Source of the DNA: Planctomycetota bacterium | GTDB lineage: Bacteria; Planctomycetota; Phycisphaerae; Tepidisphaerales; Tepidisphaeraceae | NCBI GenBank assembly: GCA_023417885.1 | Contig: JAEZED010000096.1 | Span: 1 to 34,709 of the forward strand | DNA: 34,709 nt | Direction of reading: 5' to 3' | Shown here: one piece after another, positions 16,280 to 26,490 of the stretch | How positions within the stretch are numbered: position 1 is the stretch's first letter | Layout of the letters: every line of letters begins with the position of its first letter | Notes under the pieces: generated by a model | Told to the model about the DNA's origin: nothing | Databases searched by the model: none | What the model saw: only the letters and a program-made list of their open reading frames with translations | Translations under genes and position numbers: made by a program

Positions 16280-17935
16280 TCAGTCCGCGGCCTGCGTCGT
16301 CGGGACCGCATTCCGGATGAAGGCGACGATGTCGTCGTGGAGCTTCTCCTGCTCCGACTCGACGTGGTACATCATGTGCCCGCCCTCGTAGTACTCGGTG
16401 TGGATGTTGTCCTGCAGCTCAGGCGGAAGGCGAAGCTGCCGCATCGTGTAGTCGGCGGCGAAGTAAGGCGTCGCCAGGTCGTAGCGCCCGCTCGCCAGCA
16501 GCACCTGCATCGACGGAACGGCGACGATCGCCTCGCGCAGGTCGTCGGCGACGTTCAGGTATCCGCCGCTGTAGTTGCGGCTCGTCTCGGGCGTTCCCTG
16601 CCAGGGCCCGACGCCGCCCAGCGCTTCGTAGGAGAGGTCGCTGCGGAAATTCAGCCGGTTGCGCACGTAGTCGGCGAACGCGCCGGTGTAGACGCCGCGG
16701 TAGCCCGTGAGCGCCGGATCGAAGCTCGGCGTGTCGTTCACCGGATCGGTGTCCACGCCAGCGATGCGGCCGTCCATGCGGCCGATCACCTGGCGCTGCT
16801 CGTTCAGCAGCGCCTTCATGAACCGCTGCGGCGGGACGCGCAGGTCGCTCATCAGCACGTACTCCACCGGCAGCCCGGTGAAGCGCGCATACTTCTCCGC
16901 GATCGCCTGTCGCTCTTCATCGCCAAGCCCCGTCCCCTTCATCATCGCGGGCATGTACTCGTCGATCGCGAACGTCTCCGCCTGCTTCAGCGTCTCCTCC
17001 ATGTTCTCCTGGAGGTCGCTGGGAAGCTTGCCGTGGTGGAAAGCCGAAGCGGTGTAGCTCGGCAGGAACAGGACGTAGGGCAGCGGGTTGTTCTCCGCCT
17101 CGCGGATCGTCGCGAAGTCGAGGACCGCGCTGATGAGCATGATCCCGTTCATGTCCAGGCCGTACCGCTCGTGAAGGTAGCTGGCAAGCTGCGCCGCGCG
17201 CGTCGTGCCGTAGCTTTCGCCCGCCAGAAACTTCGGGTCGTCCCACCGCTCGAAGCGCGTGGCGTGGAGCCGGATGAACTCGGCAACCCACTGGCGATCC
17301 TCGTAGACGCCCCAGAACATGCGCGGGTTGGGCTCCTCGCCCGCGGCGCGGGAGAAGCCCGTGCCGATCGGGTCGATGAAGACCAGGTCCGTCACGTCGA
17401 GCCAGGTGTGCGGATTCTCCTGCGCCTTGTAAGGGGGCGACGTCGGATTGCCGTCCGGCTCGAGCGGCACGCGGAACGGACCGGCCGTCCCCATGTGCAG
17501 CCAGATGCTCGCGGCGCCCGGCCCGCCGTTGAAGACGTAGGTGACGGGGCGGTCCTGCGTCTCGTGCAGCGGCTTGCCGTCGTCGCCGAGCGCGGCGTAG
17601 TAGACGAAGAACATGTTCCCCCGGAGCTCTCCGTCGGTGTCATTCAGCGGCTGCATGCCTGCGACCGCGCGAAAGCGGAGCCCGGCGGCGTCGTGTTCGC
17701 TGACGCTGAGGTCCTCGTACTCCGGCTGATCGGCGGCGGGCTGGGCGGCTTCCACGTCCTGCTCGCCCCGCTGCTCCTGCCCGGGATCCTGCTGGCGCTC
17801 CTGCACGGGGGAGCGGTCGGGGCGGCGCCCCTGGCGCTGCTGCGCCTCGGCGGTTACGGCTGACAGCGCGATCACCAGCAGCATCGCGAGCATTCCGCGG
17901 AACGGGAGGATCGGGTCTGGCTTGGGGTGGCTCAT
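16280..17935 (-). CDS. Secreted serine carboxypeptidase-like protein (peptidase S10)
   Basis: 551 aa. The catalytic triad of the S10 family is visible: Ser241 in 'AGESYGTTRAA', Asp486 in 'ASGRYDLATP' and His520 in 'EGGHMMY'. The oxyanion segment 'VFNGGPGAAS' lies at about 134-143. Residues 11-31 are a signal peptide ('MLAMLLVIALSAVTAEAQ'), followed by a Gln/Arg/Pro-rich linker to about residue 72. It should remove C-terminal residues from peptides outside the cytoplasm; bacterial members of this branch are little studied, so the substrate is unknown. The ATG at 17935 is chosen because it gives a complete signal peptide; there is no Shine-Dalgarno sequence and a TACCAT box lies 7 nt upstream. 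The divergent adenosyltransferase gene starts only 54 nt away, so the two share one promoter region. Confidence 0.92.
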   Translation of the reverse strand: MSHPKPDPILPFRGMLAMLLVIALSAVTAEAQQRQGRRPDRSPVQERQQDPGQEQRGEQDVEAAQPAADQPEYEDLSVSEHDAAGLRFRAVAGMQPLNDTDGELRGNMFFVYYAALGDDGKPLHETQDRPVTYVFNGGPGAASIWLHMGTAGPFRVPLEPDGNPTSPPYKAQENPHTWLDVTDLVFIDPIGTGFSRAAGEEPNPRMFWGVYEDRQWVAEFIRLHATRFERWDDPKFLAGESYGTTRAAQLASYLHERYGLDMNGIMLISAVLDFATIREAENNPLPYVLFLPSYTASAFHHGKLPSDLQENMEETLKQAETFAIDEYMPAMMKGTGLGDEERQAIAEKYARFTGLPVEYVLMSDLRVPPQRFMKALLNEQRQVIGRMDGRIAGVDTDPVNDTPSFDPALTGYRGVYTGAFADYVRNRLNFRSDLSYEALGGVGPWQGTPETSRNYSGGYLNVADDLREAIVAVPSMQVLLASGRYDLATPYFAADYTMRQLRLPPELQDNIHTEYYEGGHMMYHVESEQEKLHDDIVAFIRNAVPTTQAAD

Positions 17936-17977
17936 CGGGGGAATGGTACACCAAAGGGCGCTGCCCGCCCCGGCCGG

Positions 17978-17983
17978 TACAAT
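17978..17983 (+). promoter_or_regulatory. -10-like hexamer TACAAT before the adenosyltransferase gene
   Basis: TACAAT (5 of 6 to TATAAT) ends 6 nt before the GTG start at 17990. There is no Shine-Dalgarno sequence. The 54-nt divergent gap leaves no room for a cobalamin riboswitch. Confidence 0.42.
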
Positions 17984-17989
17984 CCGCGC

Positions 17990-18532
17990 GTGAAGATCTA
18001 CACACGCACCGGGGACGACGGCTCGACCGGCCTGATCGGCGGGAGCCGTATCGGCAAGGACGACCTGCGCATCAACGCCTACGGCACCGTCGACGAGCTG
18101 AATGCGGCCCTGTCTCTCACCTCCGCCCTTGGTGCGCCCTGGAGTGCACGGCTGCGCACCACGCAGGAAGATTTGTTCGTCATCGGCTCGCTTCTGGCAG
18201 CCCCGCAAGGGGGGACGCCCAATGTGACCCTCCCCTCCCTGCCGGAAGAGGCGGTGCGCCGTCTTGAGCGCGAAATCGACGACGCCGACGGGCGGCTGGA
18301 GCCGCTGAAGCATTTCATCCTTCCCGGCGGGAGCGAGGCGGCGGCCCGGCTGCACCTGGCGCGCTGCGTCTGCCGGCGCGCCGAGCGGCTGTGTGTGGCG
18401 CTGTCACGCGCCGAGCCGGTGCCGGAGGAGATCGTGACCTACCTCAACCGATTGAGCGACTGGCTCTTCACGATGGCGCGCCTCGCGAATCACGAGGCGG
18501 GCGTGCCGGACGTGCCGTGGCGCGGGAGCTGA
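17990..18532 (+). CDS. Cob(I)alamin adenosyltransferase, PduO/MMAB type
   Basis: 180 aa, the length of single-domain PduO-type enzymes. It attaches the adenosyl group of ATP to cob(I)alamin to form coenzyme B12. The N-terminal 'KIYTRTGDDGSTGLIGGSRI' holds the ATP-binding signature, 'AYGTVDELNAAL' is the second conserved block, and 'HFILPGGSEAAARLHLARCVCRRAER' and 'YLNRLSDWLFTMARLAN' form the C-terminal part. The GTG at 17990 matches the family N-terminus; the open frame further upstream runs into the divergent gene. No other cobalamin gene is near. Its stop abuts the stop of plsY, both within one TGATCA palindrome. Confidence 0.95.
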   Translation: MKIYTRTGDDGSTGLIGGSRIGKDDLRINAYGTVDELNAALSLTSALGAPWSARLRTTQEDLFVIGSLLAAPQGGTPNVTLPSLPEEAVRRLEREIDDADGRLEPLKHFILPGGSEAAARLHLARCVCRRAERLCVALSRAEPVPEEIVTYLNRLSDWLFTMARLANHEAGVPDVPWRGS

Positions 18533-19201
18533 TCAGGCGCTGCGCATCTCCGTGCCCGAGAGGAGCCGGGCGATATTGGCGCGGTGGCGGATGATGATCA
18601 GCGCCGAGACGAGGATGACCATCGCCAGCAGCGGCCACTGGCGACCGAAGGGATCCCACCCGAGCCGGAGCGCAAAGAGCAGGTAGCTGAGCGGAAACAA
18701 GGCCGCCCCGGCGAGGCTGCCGGCGCTGATGTAGCGCGTGAACCTGTAGACGACGACGAAGACAACGATCGCGACGAGGCCTGGAAGCGTCATGTAGGGA
18801 AAGACCCCCAGTACGAGTCCCAGCGCCGTCGCCACCCCCTTGCCCCCCCTGAAGCGCAGGAAGGGAGAGAAGATGTGCCCCAGCAGCGCCGCCACTCCCG
18901 TGCCGAGCCAGAGGGCGTGCAGGAGCGGCGTACGGTCGTCAAAGTCGGTGTTCAGGTGCACCAGGATGCTCGCGATCCCGGCGGGGACGGCCGCCTTGAG
19001 CGCGTCCAGCAGCAGCACCAGGAAGAAGTACCGCTTCCCGAGCAGCCGGCCGACGTTGGTGGCGCCGATGTTTCCGCTGCCTGCGGCGCGGACATCCACG
19101 CCGCGCGCCCGTCCGATGAGGAGGCCGAACGGCACCCCGCCGAGAAGGTATGCGGCAGGGATGAGGCAGAGGAGCGTCCAGTAGAGTGCCGCGAGGGACA
19201 T
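18533..19201 (-). CDS. plsY: Glycerol-3-phosphate acyltransferase, acyl-phosphate dependent
   Basis: 222 aa integral membrane protein with five or more hydrophobic segments. PlsY moves an acyl chain from acyl-phosphate to glycerol-3-phosphate, the first step of phospholipid synthesis. The three family motifs are visible: 'GSGNIGATNVGR' (motif 1), 'FLRFRGGKGVATALG' (motif 2) and the C-terminal 'IIRHRANIARLLSGTE' (motif 3). The N-terminal 'IPAAYLLGGVPFGLLIGR' is also typical. The ATG at 19201 gives a complete first helix. The partner gene plsX is not here. It converges exactly on the adenosyltransferase gene with no gap, and is divergent from the metallophosphoesterase gene. Confidence 0.95.
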   Translation of the reverse strand: MSLAALYWTLLCLIPAAYLLGGVPFGLLIGRARGVDVRAAGSGNIGATNVGRLLGKRYFFLVLLLDALKAAVPAGIASILVHLNTDFDDRTPLLHALWLGTGVAALLGHIFSPFLRFRGGKGVATALGLVLGVFPYMTLPGLVAIVVFVVVYRFTRYISAGSLAGAALFPLSYLLFALRLGWDPFGRQWPLLAMVILVSALIIIRHRANIARLLSGTEMRSA

Positions 19202-19278
19202 CGGCCGACATCTTTACGTGTTCGGGCGGCGCCGTCGAATGTCCGTCACGTGGGCGGGCTGCATACGCTGTGGATGGC

Positions 19279-20466
19279 ATGTTCCTTGTGATCTTTGTCT
19301 CGATCCTCGCGCTGGATGGCCTGTTCTGGTGGTGGGCCGATCGCCGCGCGCGCCGGCTGCCGCGTCCGACGGCCTGGCGCGTGGGGGTGGCGATCTTCGT
19401 CGGGCTTCAGCTCGGGGTGCTCGGGGGGATGATTCTCCTGCCCGGCCTGAGGCACGCGGCGCACCACTACGTCCCGTCATGGGTGCTGGGGCTGATGTAC
19501 CTGTGGCACCTGCTGATGCTTCCCGCCTGGGCGGTCGCCGCCGGTGGATGGGCCGTCGCCCGCCTCACAGCCGCCGGCGCGCGGAGGGTCTTTCGCCCGA
19601 AGACGCGCGTCGAGGCCGTCGCGCACGACGCCCCGGCCTGGTCGCGCCGGCAGGTGCTGGCCGCCGCAGCCGTCAGCGCCCCGCCGCTGTTGACGGTCGG
19701 GATGACCGGCTTGGGGTTGTCACGCCTGACGGAGTTGCGGATTCGCGAACTCGATGTTGCGATTCCCGGCCTTCCACCGGCGCTGGACGGGCTGAGGATC
19801 GCCCACGTAACGGACGTTCACGTCGGCCGTTACACGCGCGGGGCACAGCTTCGCCGCATCGCGGAGGCGACGAACCGTCTGGAGGCGGACCTGGTGCTGA
19901 TGACGGGCGACCTGCTGGACCAGTCGATCCTGGATCTCCCCGAGGCGCTCGACTTCGTGCGGATGATCGACCCGCGGTCGGGCCTGGCGATGTGCGAGGG
20001 GAACCACGACCTGATCGACGACGGCGTTGCTTTCCGCGAGCGGACAAAGGCCGCGGGCGTGCCGCTGCTCGTGCAGGAGGTCCGGACGCTCCAGGTGCGC
20101 GGGGAGCCGGTGCAGCTTCTGGGCCTTGGCTGGACGCGCCGCGAAGACCTGATCCGGCAGACGGTGCTCGACATCGCGACGCTGCGCGAGCCGGAGGCCT
20201 TTCCCATCCTGCTGGCACACCATCCCCACGCCTTCGACCACGCCGCCGAGGCGGGGCTCCCCCTGACGCTCGCCGGCCACACGCACGGCGGCCAGCTCAT
20301 GTTGAACGAGCGGCTGGGCGCGGGCCCGGCGATGTTCCGCTACTGGACGGGGCTCTACGAGCAGGCGGCGTCGCGCCTGGTGGTTTCCAACGGCGCGGGC
20401 AACTGGTTCCCCCTGCGCACGGCGGCGCCGGCGGAGATCATCCACCTGAGGCTGCGCCGGGCGTGA
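19279..20466 (+). CDS. Membrane-bound metallophosphoesterase, YkuE/YaeI-like
   Basis: 395 aa. Residues 1-100 contain about three membrane helices. Residues 165-390 are a calcineurin-type phosphoesterase domain with all metal-binding motifs: 'HVTDVHVG' (D179, H181), 'MTGDLLD' (D211), 'EGNHDLI' (N242, H243), 'LAHHPH' (near H315-H317) and 'LAGHTHGGQ' (H334, H336). Relatives hydrolyse phosphodiesters or pyrophosphates, some in lipid A or other lipid metabolism; the substrate here is unknown. Between the membrane part and the enzyme lies 'SRRQVLAAAAVSAPP' (122-136), which looks like a twin-arginine signal in an internal position. I chose the ATG at 19279 (a GTG at 19270 is possible). The gene end overlaps the converging gene by 29 bp. 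Confidence 0.9.
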   Translation: MFLVIFVSILALDGLFWWWADRRARRLPRPTAWRVGVAIFVGLQLGVLGGMILLPGLRHAAHHYVPSWVLGLMYLWHLLMLPAWAVAAGGWAVARLTAAGARRVFRPKTRVEAVAHDAPAWSRRQVLAAAAVSAPPLLTVGMTGLGLSRLTELRIRELDVAIPGLPPALDGLRIAHVTDVHVGRYTRGAQLRRIAEATNRLEADLVLMTGDLLDQSILDLPEALDFVRMIDPRSGLAMCEGNHDLIDDGVAFRERTKAAGVPLLVQEVRTLQVRGEPVQLLGLGWTRREDLIRQTVLDIATLREPEAFPILLAHHPHAFDHAAEAGLPLTLAGHTHGGQLMLNERLGAGPAMFRYWTGLYEQAASRLVVSNGAGNWFPLRTAAPAEIIHLRLRRA

Positions 20467-21628
20467 CGGCGCCGGCCTCGAGCGCGGGAGCGGCCGGGGC
20501 TTGTGGTCGCCGGGCGGCCCGGCGCGTGCTGCGACGCTTGCGCTTTCGCTGGGCGAGCTCGCGCCGGAGCGTGGTCATCTCCTCGCGAAGCTCCTGGATC
20601 TCGATATTGCGCCGATGTATCTGCTCGCGCAGGCCCGTGATGCGGCGACGGGCGGCGCGCTCGCTGATCCCTTCCAGCACGCGCAGGAGCAGGACGGCCT
20701 GGAGGAGCTTGACGGCGACGCCGCGCAGGCGGTAGGTGCGGGCGAGCTGGCTGAGGCGGTGGGCCTTGAGGAGCTGTCCGGCCCGCAGGAGGCGCAGCGT
20801 GCGGAGGAAGGCCACGAAGGGGAGCAGGATGATGACCAGGTCCACCCAGTGCCGGAAGGCGTACTCCATCTTCCGGCGCGTGACCGCCATCATCACGATG
20901 AACTCGAGCGCGAAGGCGAACCAGATGACGCGGGTGGCCGTGTCGAGCCCGAACGCCAGGCCCGGCGAGCGCTGGGCCTGATCCTTCAGCAGGATCTCCA
21001 CCAGCAGCACGGGGAGAATGAGCAAACCGATTGCCAGCATCGGCACGCCCAGCGTCCGCTGCACCCGCCGCGCCAGTGGCCGGCTCGCGTGACGCCAACC
21101 GAAGAACGGCAGCCACATCCGGCCGGCCAGTGTCGCGGGGGGCAGTCCCGTCCGCAGCGGCGGGACCAGGGCGCAGCAGATCATGTACAGCACTCGCGTC
21201 CGCGACGGGCGCATGGCGTCGCCGCGCTCGACGTAGGCGAGCCGGACCAGCAGCTCGATCCAGAACGGGATCGCCAGGAGCACGAGCGCGCCCACGGCGA
21301 TGTTGTTCACCAGGGTCGCCCGCTCGAACGGGGAGAGGGAAAGCCAGCCGGATGCCGCGCCCGGAGACGCCGGCATGGCCGCAACCTCGTCCACGCCTGC
21401 GCCGTCCGTCGCCGCAACGGCAGCGTCGTCGTCGGCGGCCAGGTCGGCGGGCATCGTGATGAACGAGTGCGGGATGGCGATGGCCATCACGCCGAGGAAG
21501 ACCAGCGCCAGCCAGACCATGGGCCGAGTGAGCTCGCGATCGATTCGCGTGCGCAGGCACTCCGTACGCCGCGGGCGCCGCACGGAGGCCGCGCGGGCTG
21601 CACCTGTCTCACCCATCCGCGCGCTCAT
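20438..21628 (-). CDS. Voltage-sensor-like multi-pass membrane protein with C-terminal coiled coil
   Basis: 396 aa. About six hydrophobic helices are visible (near 37-55, 105-130, 143-160, 194-214, 231-250 and 262-276). A segment rich in regularly spaced Arg/Lys follows ('FLRTLRLLRAGQLLKAHRL'): R276, R279 and R282 are three residues apart, as in an S4 voltage sensor. Residues about 325-362 are a charged coiled coil ('GLREQIHRRNIEIQELREE'), followed by a basic tail. No potassium-channel pore signature (TVGYG) is present, so it is not a normal channel. Related proteins are often annotated as potassium channel proteins in planctomycetes, as far as I recall. I chose the ATG at 21628 over a TTG at 21637. 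It lies 87 nt downstream of nuoF on the same strand and may be co-transcribed. Confidence 0.65.
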   Translation of the reverse strand: MSARMGETGAARAASVRRPRRTECLRTRIDRELTRPMVWLALVFLGVMAIAIPHSFITMPADLAADDDAAVAATDGAGVDEVAAMPASPGAASGWLSLSPFERATLVNNIAVGALVLLAIPFWIELLVRLAYVERGDAMRPSRTRVLYMICCALVPPLRTGLPPATLAGRMWLPFFGWRHASRPLARRVQRTLGVPMLAIGLLILPVLLVEILLKDQAQRSPGLAFGLDTATRVIWFAFALEFIVMMAVTRRKMEYAFRHWVDLVIILLPFVAFLRTLRLLRAGQLLKAHRLSQLARTYRLRGVAVKLLQAVLLLRVLEGISERAARRRITGLREQIHRRNIEIQELREEMTTLRRELAQRKRKRRSTRRAARRPQAPAAPALEAGAVTPGAASGG

Positions 21629-21635
21629 CGGCTGC

Positions 21636-21641
21636 AATATA
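21636..21641 (-). promoter_or_regulatory. -10-like hexamer TATATT at leaderless distance
   Basis: On the minus strand TATATT (5 of 6 to TATAAT) ends 7 nt before the ATG of the voltage-sensor-like gene. There is no Shine-Dalgarno sequence. It suggests that the gene has its own promoter besides any read-through from nuoF. Confidence 0.42.
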
Positions 21642-21715
21642 TCGGTTTCGCGTCTTCAACGTGCAAGCGTTTCGGCAATGTCCGCCCGCCGGAGGCAGGA
21701 ATCCCACCGGCAAGG

Positions 21716-23059
21716 CTAGCGCGTGTTGCTTCCCATCGGCGTCAGGACGTTCTGACGGCCGACATTGATGGAGAGCTTCACGGTGCGCGTCGTCTCCGGG
21801 ATCAGGCGACTGGTGAACTCGTCGTAGTACTTGTTGATGAACGTCCGCGTCACCCAGGCCGTGCCGTCGGCCAGACCGCAGATGGTCGTGCCGGGCATGA
21901 TTCCCTGCGTCTTCTCGAGCTCCAGCAGCATGTCCAGGTCGCGCTGCCGGCCGCGACCCTCGACGATGCGATCCAGGATCTTCTTCATCCAGGCGCTTCC
22001 CTCGCGGCACGGCGTGCATTGGCCGCAGCTCTCGTGCGCGTAGAAACGCACGCAGTTGCGAAGCGCCTTCACCATGTCGGTCTGGTCATTCATCACGATC
22101 ATGCCCGCGGTCCCGAGACCCAGGCATCCACCGCGGAAGCGGACGTCGTCGAAGTCCAGCCGGATGTCCAGCTCGTCCGGGCCGAGCACGCCCATGCTGA
22201 TTCCGCCGCAGATCGTCCCCTTGTGCTTGCCCCCCTTCATCCCGCCGGCCAGGTCGATGCTCTGTTCCAGCGTGATTCCCAGCTCCTCCTCGTAAACGCC
22301 CGGCCGGTTGAGGTGGCCGCTCATGCCGTAGAGCTTGGGGCCGGGGCTGCTCTTGGTCCCCATGCTCTTGAACCAGTCCGCCCCCCGCTCCAGGATCCAC
22401 GGCACGCAGCAGAGCGTTTCGACGTTGTTGATGACCGTCGGCTTCCCGAAGGCGCCGGCGATGGCCGGGAACGGCGGCTTGAGGCGCGGCCAGCCGCGCT
22501 TGCCCTCCAGGGCCTCCAGCAGCCCCGTCTCCTCGCCGCAGATGTAGGCGCCCGCCCCGGCGTGGACGTAGCACTCCAGCGGCCGGCCGATAATGCTCTT
22601 CTTCCCGAAAATTCCCTTCTCGTACGCCTCGGCGACGGCCTTCTCCATCACCTTGATCTGCCGGTGATACTCCCCGCGGATGAAGATGTAGATGACGTCC
22701 ACCTGCGTCGCCAGGGAGCAGATGGCGCACCCCTCCAGCATCTGGTGCGGGTCGTAGTCGATCAGGTAGCGATCCTTGAACGTCCCCGGCTCGCTCTCGT
22801 CACCGTTCACCGCCAGGTAGTGCGGGCCCTTCTTCTCCTTGGGGATGAACGACCATTTCTGCCCCGCGCTGAATCCCGCCCCGCCCCGGCCGCGCAGACC
22901 CGAATCCGTGACGAGCTTGATGATCTCGTCCGGCGTCATCTTGATCGCCTTCTTCAGCGACTCATACCCGCCCGTGCGGACGTACTCGTCGTACCAGACG
23001 ATCTGCCGCTTGTCGGCCTCGAGCGGAATCCGGGTGGTCAGGACGGGTTCAAAAGCCAT
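21716..23059 (-). CDS. nuoF: NADH-quinone oxidoreductase subunit F (NADH/FMN-binding)
   Basis: 447 aa. This subunit of complex I binds NADH, FMN and one 4Fe-4S cluster. The FMN/NADH segment 'LRGRGGAGFSAGQKW' (55-69), 'AVNGDESEPGTFKDR' (83-97) and 'YICGEETGLLEALEG' (172-186) are all present. The four cluster cysteines are C345, C348 and C351 in 'ESCGQCTPCREG', and C394 in 'TTICGLADG'. There is no N-terminal thioredoxin-like or C-terminal ferredoxin extension, which argues against HoxF/HndC-type subunits. The ATG at 23059 fits the family; there is no Shine-Dalgarno sequence and a TATACT box lies 9 nt upstream. Unusually, no nuoE, nuoG or other complex I gene is nearby. Confidence 0.94.
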   Translation of the reverse strand: MAFEPVLTTRIPLEADKRQIVWYDEYVRTGGYESLKKAIKMTPDEIIKLVTDSGLRGRGGAGFSAGQKWSFIPKEKKGPHYLAVNGDESEPGTFKDRYLIDYDPHQMLEGCAICSLATQVDVIYIFIRGEYHRQIKVMEKAVAEAYEKGIFGKKSIIGRPLECYVHAGAGAYICGEETGLLEALEGKRGWPRLKPPFPAIAGAFGKPTVINNVETLCCVPWILERGADWFKSMGTKSSPGPKLYGMSGHLNRPGVYEEELGITLEQSIDLAGGMKGGKHKGTICGGISMGVLGPDELDIRLDFDDVRFRGGCLGLGTAGMIVMNDQTDMVKALRNCVRFYAHESCGQCTPCREGSAWMKKILDRIVEGRGRQRDLDMLLELEKTQGIMPGTTICGLADGTAWVTRTFINKYYDEFTSRLIPETTRTVKLSINVGRQNVLTPMGSNTR

Positions 23060-23068
23060 GGCGGGCAG

Positions 23069-23074
23069 AGTATA
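23069..23074 (-). promoter_or_regulatory. -10-like hexamer TATACT before nuoF
   Basis: On the minus strand TATACT (5 of 6 to TATAAT) ends 9 nt before the nuoF ATG. There is no Shine-Dalgarno sequence and no clear -35 box. It stands out because the flanking 100 bp are very GC-rich. Confidence 0.42.
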
Positions 23075-23232
23075 GGGACTCCCCCCGCGCCCGCCACGCC
23101 CCAGCCCCCAATCCCGAACCTCCGCGGGGCCGCGTGTACCGCCGCAAGCCGTGGTAATATCCGGGGCGCGCACCGTGTCGGGGGACAGGCACCGCCTGCC
23201 CGCGGCGCGCGGATACGGAGGAGCACCCGCAC

Positions 23233-26115
<2,883 letters not shown>

Positions 26116-26126
26116 TCAGATGTGAC

Positions 26127-26402
26127 TCACTCCAGGTGCTTCGGTTCCCGGCGCACCTCGTCAGTGACCGTGCGACGGAAGACGAGGCCGGGGTGATTCG
26201 GATCCGTCTTCTCCTCCGAGCGCTCGGCCCGATGCACGAGCTCCGGGTCGTGACGAACGGCGCGGCTGACGTAGGCGACCTGCCGGCCGAGCCAGCCGAG
26301 GAGGCCCTTGCCGGGCAGCGATTGATCCTGGGCTCCGGGCTTTCGGGCGCTCACGTTCGCTCCTGAGGGCTCACGACGTCCATCCTGCGGCGCGTTCCGC
26401 AT
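26127..26402 (-). CDS. Small hypothetical protein, planctomycete type
   Basis: 91 aa, soluble and charged. The central part 'KGLLGWLGRQVAYVSRAVRHD' is an amphipathic helical segment, and the C-terminal 'LVFRRTVTDEVRREPKHLE' could be a strand-turn-helix. I recall planctomycete proteins with the same 'LLGWLGRQVxYV' followed by 'RRTxxDEV', so the reading is probably real, but no function is known to me. The start is either ATG 26402 or GTG 26411; GGAGG lies too close to the first and TAGAGT lies 7 nt before it. Its stop is 11 nt from the stop of the converging kinase gene. Confidence 0.62.
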   Translation of the reverse strand: MRNAPQDGRREPSGANVSARKPGAQDQSLPGKGLLGWLGRQVAYVSRAVRHDPELVHRAERSEEKTDPNHPGLVFRRTVTDEVRREPKHLE

Positions 26403-26420
26403 CGCCTCCACTCTAGCAAG

Positions 26421-26455
26421 CCACCCGCGCCGGGGAGATTCCGCGGCGCGGGTGG
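26421..26455 (-). terminator. 12-bp hairpin after the beta-propeller gene
   Basis: CCACCCGCGCCG (26421-26432) pairs perfectly with its complement at 26444-26455 around an 11-nt loop. It lies 35 nt past the stop of the minus-strand propeller gene and just upstream of the next minus-strand start, so it probably separates the two transcripts. There is no real T-run. Confidence 0.55.
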
Positions 26456-26490
26456 GATCGTGCTACAGGTTCGGCGTCCGGCGCCCTGGC

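Noticed and set aside
17936..17989. Cobalamin riboswitch upstream of the adenosyltransferase
   Set aside because: The divergent gap is 54 nt, far too short, and no B12-box-like sequence is seen.
20438..21628. Potassium channel
   Set aside because: There is no selectivity-filter sequence between any two helices; only the voltage-sensor-like part is supported.
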